A DNA stretch of 20,238 nt from an uncultured Lachnospiraceae bacterium (GTDB lineage: Bacteria; Bacillota_A; Clostridia; Lachnospirales; Lachnospiraceae): assembly GCA_910585855.1 (NCBI GenBank), contig CAJUGZ010000040.1, forward strand, positions 1 through 20,238, in the 5' to 3' direction. Shown here piece by piece: positions 15,884 through 20,238 of the stretch (the first letter of the stretch is position 1; each line of letters starts with the position of its first letter). Under the pieces are notes generated by a model. That model was given only the letters and a program-made list of their open reading frames with translations, made no database searches and had not been told where the DNA came from. A program made the position numbers and the translations under genes.

Positions 15884-16822
15884 ATGAAACGAATTTTAGT
15901 AACAGGAGGAGCGGGCTTTTTAGGTTCTCATTTATGTGACCGTTTCATTGAAAATGGGGATAGTGTGATTTGTGTGGATAATCTTTTTACTGGTACAAAG
16001 AAGAATATCCAGCATTTGATGAATCATCCACAGTTTGAATTTATTCGTCATGATATTACAGAACCTCTTTATGTAGAGGTAGATCAGATTTATAATTTAG
16101 CTTGTCCAGCCAGCCCTCCTCATTATCAGTATAATCCGATTAAAACGGCAAAAACAAGTGTCTATGGAATTATGAATATGCTGGGATTGGCAAAGAGAGT
16201 TCATGCAAGAATCTTACAGGCATCTACATCAGAAGTTTATGGAGATCCACAAGTCCATCCTCAGTTAGAAACATATCGAGGATGTGTTAATCCAGTCGGA
16301 ATTCGTTCTTGTTATGATGAAGGAAAAAGAATGGCAGAAACGCTATGTTTTGATTATTATCGTCAACATCAGGTAGAAATTAAAATTATTCGTATTTTTA
16401 ATACATATGGTCCAAGAATGAATCCAGAAGATGGAAGAGTGGTTAGCAATTTTATTGTGCAGGCATTAAAAAATGAGCCGATTACAATTTATGGAGATGG
16501 CAGCCAGACTAGGAGTTTTTGTTATGTGGATGACTTAATAGAAGGAATGATTCGTTTGATGAATAGCCGAAAGGATTTTCAAGGACCAGTTAATATTGGG
16601 AATCCGGGAGAATTTACCGTTCTTCAGTTAGCGAATAAAATTATAGAATTGACTGGTTCAAAATCTGAAATTACTTATCGTCCGCTGCCGTCAGATGATC
16701 CAGTTCAGCGTAGACCTGTGATTGAGTTAGCAAAAAAAGAATTGGATTGGAAGCCTACTATACAGTTAGAAGAGGGGCTGAAAAAAACAATTACATATCT
16801 TACAAAAGAACTGTCATTGTGA
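15884..16822 (+). CDS. uxs: UDP-glucuronate decarboxylase (UDP-xylose synthase)
   Basis: The 312-residue extended short-chain dehydrogenase converts UDP-glucuronate to UDP-xylose through a bound 4-keto intermediate. The NAD-binding TGGAGFLGSH (7-16) and VDNLFTGTKKN (31-41) are followed by the decarboxylase-specific NLACPASPPHYQYNPIKTAK (71-90), STSEVYGDP (114-122) and the catalytic Y144-x3-K148 in RSCYDEGKRMAETL (141-154), with IRIFNTYGPRM (169-179). These blocks separate the family from dTDP-glucose dehydratases and GalE. Start chosen by AGGAGG in the leader. It is the last gene of the operon; the clear terminator lies about 145 bases downstream. Confidence 0.94.
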   Translation: MKRILVTGGAGFLGSHLCDRFIENGDSVICVDNLFTGTKKNIQHLMNHPQFEFIRHDITEPLYVEVDQIYNLACPASPPHYQYNPIKTAKTSVYGIMNMLGLAKRVHARILQASTSEVYGDPQVHPQLETYRGCVNPVGIRSCYDEGKRMAETLCFDYYRQHQVEIKIIRIFNTYGPRMNPEDGRVVSNFIVQALKNEPITIYGDGSQTRSFCYVDDLIEGMIRLMNSRKDFQGPVNIGNPGEFTVLQLANKIIELTGSKSEITYRPLPSDDPVQRRPVIELAKKELDWKPTIQLEEGLKKTITYLTKELSL

Positions 16823-16965
16823 AAATTTATCAATGCTTTGGTTATTTTACAAGAAAAATTTTTAATGTAGAATTAGGTATAGAAAAATATGAAACATAGA
16901 TTTGTCATCTGCCCTGTATTATAGATAGATTCGCTTTTATTGTTATTACAGAAAAAAGATAAAAG

Positions 16966-17020
16966 AAAACTGATTGATGTAGATACAATAAATATAGTAT
17001 TTACAGTAATCGGTTTTTTT
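16966..17020 (+). terminator. Rho-independent terminator of the polysaccharide operon
   Basis: AAACTGATT (16967-16975) pairs with AATCGGTTT (17008-17016), with a nested stem TAGATAC/GTATTTA inside, and the 3' arm runs into a seven-T tract ending at 17020. It is about 145 bases past the end of the decarboxylase gene and directly before the first copy of the sigma-factor leader repeat. Confidence 0.75.
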
Positions 17021-17112
17021 ATTTTCCTTGTAATAAGCTGAGAAAAATGATATAAGGTATAGAAAATAGAAGGTGAGAGAACAAAGGATTTCTATGATAA
17101 AAATAAAGATAT
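17014..17112 (+). repeat. Upstream copy of the sigma-factor leader repeat (direct repeat A)
   Basis: This about 99-base segment matches 18211-18312 nearly end to end. The best-conserved parts are the T-rich start, a 17-base identity at 17048-17064 and a 26-base identity at 17087-17112, both exactly 1,200 bases before their counterparts. In the downstream copy the last part is the first codons of an ECF sigma factor gene. Here similarity stops abruptly after 17112, the start codon is altered and no sigma-factor reading frame continues. It is a fragment left by duplication of the sigma gene's 5' region. A TTGTAA-17-TATAAG promoter (17028-17056) is retained. Confidence 0.85.
17028..17056 (+). 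promoter_or_regulatory. Promoter-like sequence in the upstream leader repeat
   Basis: TTGTAA (17028-17033) and TATAAG (17051-17056) are 17 bases apart, a good vegetative match. The matching region in the downstream copy carries small insertions that widen the spacing to 20, so the two copies probably differ in strength. Transcription from here would run into the Rpn-family gene. Confidence 0.5.
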
Positions 17113-17150
17113 TTCTATACAAGGAAGAAAGAAATTTAATGGGAAATTTA

Positions 17151-17179
17151 TTGTAAATACGAGCGATTTTTTGTATAAT
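17151..17179 (+). promoter_or_regulatory. Promoter of the Rpn-family gene
   Basis: TTGTAA (17151-17156) and a perfect TATAAT (17174-17179) are separated by 17 bases, 64 bases before the start codon. This is the strongest promoter match in the window and means that the Rpn-family gene carries its own promoter. Confidence 0.7.
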
Positions 17180-17243
17180 TGGAACATAGCAGGAGTAATT
17201 TGTATCCTATCTTCTACTAATTTGTCAGGAACGAGGTGATAAA

Positions 17244-18086
17244 ATGGTGGAAAGTACACCAAAGTGCAAGATAAAAGATAGCGTATTTACGAATTTATTT
17301 CAAGATAAAAAGTATCTGCTTCAATTATACAAAGCACTTCATCCAGAGGATTGTAACGTGACAGAAGATGACATTGCAGATGTTACAATTAAGCATGTGC
17401 TGGTTGATACGGACTATAATGATTTGGGATTTTCTATCAGAAATCGTTTAATGATACTGGTAGAAAGTCAGTCAACGTGGACAGCGAATATTATCATTCG
17501 TGCACTGATGTATTTGGTACAGACTTATCATGATTATTTTAAGCGTACAAACCAAAACCTGTATGGAAGTAAAAAGGTGAATATACCAACCCCTGAACTA
17601 TATGTGATATTTACAGGAGAAAGAAAAAATACTCCCAGTACAATTTCACTTTCTAAAGAGTTTTTTAAGGGGGCAAGAATTGCTGTTGATGTGGAAGTGA
17701 AAGTTTTGTACCAAGAAAGTGAGAAAGATATTATAGGGCAGTATATCATCTTTTCTAAAGTATATAATAAACAGAGAAAATTATACGGAAATACGAAACG
17801 GGCAGTAATAGAAACAATTCGTATCTGTAAAGATAGGAATGTGTTGAAAAAGTATTTGGAAAGCAAAGAACAGGAGGTTGTAGATATGATGATGACATTA
17901 TTTGATGATGAACAGATTTTGAAGGCATATACAAAGGATATTAAAGATGATGCAACAAAGGAAACAGAAAGGGAAACAGCAAAAAAGATGATTAAGAAAG
18001 GAAAAATGACACTGGAAGAAATTGCAGACTGTGTTTCCTCATTGTCATTGGATGAGTTAAAAAAACTGGAAGCTGAGATTGCGTAA
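17244..18086 (+). CDS. Rpn-family PD-(D/E)XK nuclease / putative transposase
   Basis: The 280-residue protein belongs to the Rpn (recombination-promoting nuclease, PD-(D/E)XK, YhgA-like) group. It opens with DSVFTNLFQDKKYLLQLYKAL (residues 12-32), has the nuclease core NDLGFSIRNRLMILVESQST (59-78) with D60, E74 and Q76 as likely catalytic positions, then the family's helix IIIRALMYLVQTYHDYF (83-99), and the typical C-terminus with KKGKMTLEEIADCVSSLSLDELKKL. E. coli relatives promote RecA-independent recombination and cut DNA in vitro; defence or anti-phage roles are discussed for the group. GAGGTGAT precedes the ATG. The gene has its own promoter and terminator and lies between two copies of the neighbouring sigma-factor leader, which suggests arrival as a cassette. 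Confidence 0.85.
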   Translation: MVESTPKCKIKDSVFTNLFQDKKYLLQLYKALHPEDCNVTEDDIADVTIKHVLVDTDYNDLGFSIRNRLMILVESQSTWTANIIIRALMYLVQTYHDYFKRTNQNLYGSKKVNIPTPELYVIFTGERKNTPSTISLSKEFFKGARIAVDVEVKVLYQESEKDIIGQYIIFSKVYNKQRKLYGNTKRAVIETIRICKDRNVLKKYLESKEQEVVDMMMTLFDDEQILKAYTKDIKDDATKETERETAKKMIKKGKMTLEEIADCVSSLSLDELKKLEAEIA

Positions 18087-18130
18087 ATGGTATAGGCAAG
18101 TAACAATTTAATATCAAAATAATAACATAA

Positions 18131-18172
18131 AGGTGCATGAAACAGTAAATTGTAAATCATGCATCTTTTTTT
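18131..18172 (+). terminator. Rho-independent terminator of the Rpn-family gene
   Basis: AGGTGCATGA (18131-18140) pairs with TCATGCATCT (18157-18166) over ten base pairs with one G-U, followed directly by a T tract to 18172. It lies 45 bases after the stop and separates the gene from the sigma-factor promoter. Confidence 0.85.
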
Positions 18173-18210
18173 GTTTATAGAGAGAGGCATATTTGAGTAA
18201 AGGAAGTTAG

Positions 18211-18312
18211 TTTTTTTATTTTCTCTGTAACAAACTGATAAAAAATGTGATATAAGGTATAGAAGGCAGGAGGTGAGAAGGTGAAAGATTTCTATGATAA
18301 AAATAAAGATAT
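18211..18312 (+). repeat. Downstream copy of the sigma-factor leader repeat (direct repeat B)
   Basis: Partner of 17014-17112, with identical blocks at 18248-18264 and 18287-18312. Here the repeat is functional: it contains the promoter region, the AGGAGGTGA ribosome binding site and the first eleven codons of the ECF sigma factor gene. Its leading T run matches the T tract of the terminator that ends the polysaccharide operon, so the duplicated unit began within that terminator. Confidence 0.85.
18225..18256 (+). promoter_or_regulatory. Candidate promoter of the ECF sigma factor operon
   Basis: TATAAG (18251-18256) is a good -10 and CTGTAA (18225-18230) a possible -35, but the spacing is 20 bases. 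TGTAAC (18226-18231) also resembles -35 elements used by some ECF sigma factors, so autoregulation is possible. Conservation of this region between both leader copies supports a promoter here; which sigma factor reads it is open. Confidence 0.4.
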
Positions 18313-18790
18313 GGAAGCAATTTATCAGGAATATGCCAGCTTAGTTTACCGTTTTCTATATTCCTATACAAGGGATAAAGAGTGGTCACAGGAATTGATG
18401 CAGGAAACTTTTTTACGTGCAGTTACTGCGATTTCTCGCTATGATGGTTCTTGCAAACTTTCGGTATGGCTTTGTCAGATTGCAAAGCATATTCTCTGGC
18501 AGGAGCTTCGAAAAAAGAAGCGTATGGATTTGGTAGAATTAGAAGATACACTGCCGGATATTCATACATTAGATGCTGAAGCAAGTGTGCTGAGTCAGGA
18601 AAATAAAATGGAACTTTATCAGGCAATTCACCATCTGTCGGAAGCGGAACGAGAGGTCATTTTATATCGTATCACCGGAGAACTTTCCTTTCGTGAAATA
18701 GGAACGATATTAGGAAAGAGTGAAAATTGGGCAAGGACTGTATTTTATCGGGCAAAACAGAAAATCAGAAAGGAGTTGGACGAGCAATGA
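18281..18790 (+). CDS. ECF (extracytoplasmic function) RNA polymerase sigma factor
   Basis: The 169-residue protein has only regions 2 and 4 of the sigma-70 family. Region 2 spans about 11-85: YQEYASLVYRFLYSYTRDKE, the core-binding ELMQETFLRAV and SVWLCQIAKHILWQELRKKKR. Region 4 spans about 108-166: LYQAIHHLSEAEREVILYR, then the helix-turn-helix LSFREIGTILGKSENWARTVFYRAKQKIRKEL. It would direct polymerase to a small set of promoters when released from its anti-sigma factor. The GTG start is supported by AGGAGGTGA five bases upstream. Its stop overlaps the anti-sigma gene by ATGA. A copy of its leader and first codons lies 1,200 bases upstream. Targets are unknown; the adjacent cell-surface operon is one candidate. 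Confidence 0.93.
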   Translation: MKDFYDKNKDMEAIYQEYASLVYRFLYSYTRDKEWSQELMQETFLRAVTAISRYDGSCKLSVWLCQIAKHILWQELRKKKRMDLVELEDTLPDIHTLDAEASVLSQENKMELYQAIHHLSEAEREVILYRITGELSFREIGTILGKSENWARTVFYRAKQKIRKELDEQ

Positions 18791-19737
18791 AACATAATGA
18801 TGACTGTGAGTTAATTCAAGATTTAATTCCGGGATATATTGATAAGGTATTAAGCAAAACCGGAACAAAAGCAGTAGAAGAGCATTTGGAAAATTGTGAA
18901 GGATGCAGAAAAGTCTATAAAGAAATGCAGGAGGGAAATGAAATGGAAGCATTTTCAAAAGAACAAAAAGCATTAGATGGGTTTCGAAAAGTACGGCAGC
19001 ATATTCGAATAAAGGGTATAATTGGTATATTTTTTGGATTAGGTTTGGCAGCGGTATTATATGTGTTTTTTATACACTATATAATTGGACTGCCGACTGT
19101 TCCAGATATGATATCTATTTTAGATGTGGATTATCATGAGGAAGATCAAAGTCTTACGATTGAAGGAGAATTAAGCTATTTCGGTTTTCGGATAAGCCGT
19201 GTGGATTGGGAAAGGGATGATGCAGCAAAAGTTGTTTATATGACAGTATATGAAGCGGAAACGTTACCATTTTATCAGGGAAAAAGAAATTTTTCAATTA
19301 CAATTCCTGAGATGGAAGACTATACTGTTTATTTAGAAAGCCCAAGGAGTATTCAAAGGGAAGTATATCAATGGCGTTGGGATTATGATCATGCCACGTT
19401 ATTATTTTCATTGGAAGAGGAGATTTATGCCTCTGTTCCAGAATTAGACAAAGAGAGAGATGTATTGTCATATTTTGAAATAAAAGAAGTCGAAGGAAAA
19501 AAAGGAGCATTATATTCTGTAGATCATTTATTTGGAGAAGAGGTATGGCATCAATACTATTTCAATAAATTGGTGATGCATGGGGATATAAAAACAGGAG
19601 ATTTTGATTTATGGATATCTTTAGAAGAACCATATCAGATTTTGGTTGTCGATAGGAAAAACGGGGAATATACACAAGATACTTCTGTTATTTTAGACTA
19701 TAAGAAAGCATTGGAAGACAAAGAGTTTATACAGTAG
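18787..19737 (+). CDS. Zinc-finger (zf-HC2) membrane anti-sigma factor
   Basis: The 316-residue protein is the likely partner that holds the ECF sigma factor inactive. The N-terminus carries the anti-sigma zinc finger: C7, then H33-x3-C37-x2-C40 in VEEHLENCEGC. A single membrane helix follows at about 77-101 (GIIGIFFGLGLAAVLYVFF), leaving about 215 residues outside as a sensory domain that I do not recognise; it is rich in beta-prone and acidic segments. The ATG overlaps the sigma stop codon (ATGA), typical of translational coupling that keeps the pair in ratio, so starts further upstream are rejected. No clear terminator follows; a MITE-like element starts about 40 bases after the stop. Confidence 0.88.
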   Translation: MKHNDDCELIQDLIPGYIDKVLSKTGTKAVEEHLENCEGCRKVYKEMQEGNEMEAFSKEQKALDGFRKVRQHIRIKGIIGIFFGLGLAAVLYVFFIHYIIGLPTVPDMISILDVDYHEEDQSLTIEGELSYFGFRISRVDWERDDAAKVVYMTVYEAETLPFYQGKRNFSITIPEMEDYTVYLESPRSIQREVYQWRWDYDHATLLFSLEEEIYASVPELDKERDVLSYFEIKEVEGKKGALYSVDHLFGEEVWHQYYFNKLVMHGDIKTGDFDLWISLEEPYQILVVDRKNGEYTQDTSVILDYKKALEDKEFIQ

Positions 19738-19776
19738 AAGGGGACACGGATATCCTTTCAGATTTTAGCTATTTTA

Positions 19777-19937
19777 GAGTCTGTTTAAAATCTGTTTTTT
19801 GCCAGATGTGCGCCACAGTTTGTGGGAGGTTTGCTCCGAATGAAGGAAACGTAGTGGGGCTACGCTGACTGAATGAGGGGTAAAGATCACGCAAAATGGG
19901 GTGTACAGATGGTGGAAATGAGATTTTAAACAGGCTC
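19777..19937. mobile_element. 161-bp MITE-like element with inverted ends
   Basis: AGAGTCTGTTTAAAATCT (19776-19793) and AGATTTTAAACAGGCTCT (19921-19938) are inverted repeats over 18 bases with one mismatch. Taking GAGTCTG...CAGGCTC as the ends, TTA lies directly outside on both sides (19774-19776 and 19938-19940), a possible 3-bp target duplication. The interior has no convincing gene, is clearly richer in G and C than its flanks, and contains small hairpins: CCACA/TGTGG (19813-19825), GGAG/CTCC (19825-19837) and CGTAG/CTACG (19850-19864). This fits a non-autonomous transposable element. I cannot name its parent family. Confidence 0.7.
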
Positions 19938-20046
19938 TTAGTCAGCCAAAGAGTGATGTGCCTTTAAGCTATGTTTCTAATTTCGATGTAAAAAAGAATA
20001 AATAAAAGGAAAAGGATTGTTTTTGTTTTGATGGGCGAAAAAATTC

Positions 20047-20075
20047 TGGACAAATAAGAATGAAAATGATAAGAT
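20047..20075 (+). promoter_or_regulatory. Promoter of the partial Rpn-like gene
   Basis: TGGACA (20047-20052) and TAAGAT (20070-20075) are 17 bases apart and 36 bases before the proposed start codon. The remaining non-coding bases between the anti-sigma gene and this site hold only the MITE-like element and no other recognisable signal. Confidence 0.45.
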
Positions 20076-20111
20076 GAAAAAAGGAACAAAAGAAAGGGGA
20101 GAAATCATCAT

Positions 20112-20238
20112 TTGACAGATAAAATTATTTTACCAAGTAGCAATAGTATGAATCGAGAGTATACTGATAATTTATTTAAAGAGATTTTTCAAAAAGAGAG
20201 TTCGATAAAGGAATTGCTTCAATTTATCGGAGTGGATA
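20112..20238 (+). CDS. Start of a second Rpn/PD-(D/E)XK-like gene (cut by window end)
   Basis: From TTG at 20112 an open frame runs to the window edge, giving 42 residues. The segment REYTDNLFKEIFQKESSIKE followed by LLQFIGV resembles the N-terminal block of Rpn-type nuclease/transposase proteins, where a D/N-x-x-F-K/T pattern precedes a helix of similar length, and is comparable with the start of the complete Rpn-family protein at 17244. AGGGGAG lies ten bases before the TTG; ATG at 20148 is a later alternative. The catalytic core is beyond the window, so family membership is provisional. Confidence 0.55.
   Translation, partial: MTDKIILPSSNSMNREYTDNLFKEIFQKESSIKELLQFIGVD

Noticed and set aside
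17534..18190. A 218-residue minus-strand gene opposite the Rpn-family gene
   Set aside because: Its frame mirrors a well-supported + strand protein, has low-complexity Ser/Phe/Ile composition, no family motif, and runs through the terminator.
1..20238. CRISPR array
   Set aside because: No run of regularly spaced repeats with unique spacers exists; the only direct repeats are the two leader copies and the 8-base pair near the left edge.
1..20238. tRNA or rRNA genes
   Set aside because: No cloverleaf with a TTCGA-type loop and acceptor stem, and no rRNA-like stretch, was found in the gaps.

Overview
This is a low-GC, AT-rich stretch with AGGAGG-type ribosome binding sites, dense same-strand gene packing and frequent A/T third positions. 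The gene content (a DUF4422 protein, paired GlfT2-like transferases, Rpn/PD-(D/E)XK genes, an ECF sigma factor with a zinc-finger anti-sigma factor) points to a clostridial Firmicute, most likely Lachnospiraceae. That assignment is inferred from gene content, not from a marker gene. Every convincing gene reads on the + strand.

Region 1 (1-1656): a TnpB/Cas12-like protein gene is preceded by a perfect 11-bp inverted repeat. None of the three RuvC acidic residues expected of TnpB is visible, while the zinc-binding ligands and basic segments are kept, so it looks like a naturally nuclease-dead, RNA-guided DNA-binding protein. No TnpA transposase gene lies beside it. Downstream sit 232 non-coding bases rich in hairpins, ending at the ribosome binding site of the first polysaccharide gene. 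This RNA could be a guide RNA for the dead TnpB-like protein, an operon leader (antitermination or attenuation), or both.

Region 2 (1657-16822): a surface-polysaccharide operon about 15 kb long with no clear internal terminator. It encodes a GT2 and a GT4 glycosyltransferase, a DUF4422 protein, two GlfT2-like furanosyltransferase-type enzymes flanking a Wzm/Wzt-type ABC exporter, a membrane-anchored beta-helix protein, a three-gene set resembling Gtr-type side-chain modification (polytopic GT-C-like protein, GtrB/DPM1-like transferase, GtrA flippase), and UDP-glucose 6-dehydrogenase plus UDP-glucuronate decarboxylase, which together make UDP-xylose. The likely scheme is cytoplasmic assembly on a lipid carrier, ABC export, and decoration outside the membrane. 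No initiating phosphoglycosyltransferase and no UDP-galactopyranose mutase is present here.

Region 3 (16823-20238): after a terminator comes an Rpn-family nuclease gene with its own promoter and terminator. It lies between two copies, exactly 1,200 bp apart, of a roughly 100-bp segment carrying the promoter, leader and first codons of the following ECF sigma factor gene. The sigma factor overlaps its zinc-finger, single-pass membrane anti-sigma factor by 4 bases. A 161-bp MITE-like element with inverted ends follows, and the window closes in the first codons of a second Rpn-like gene.
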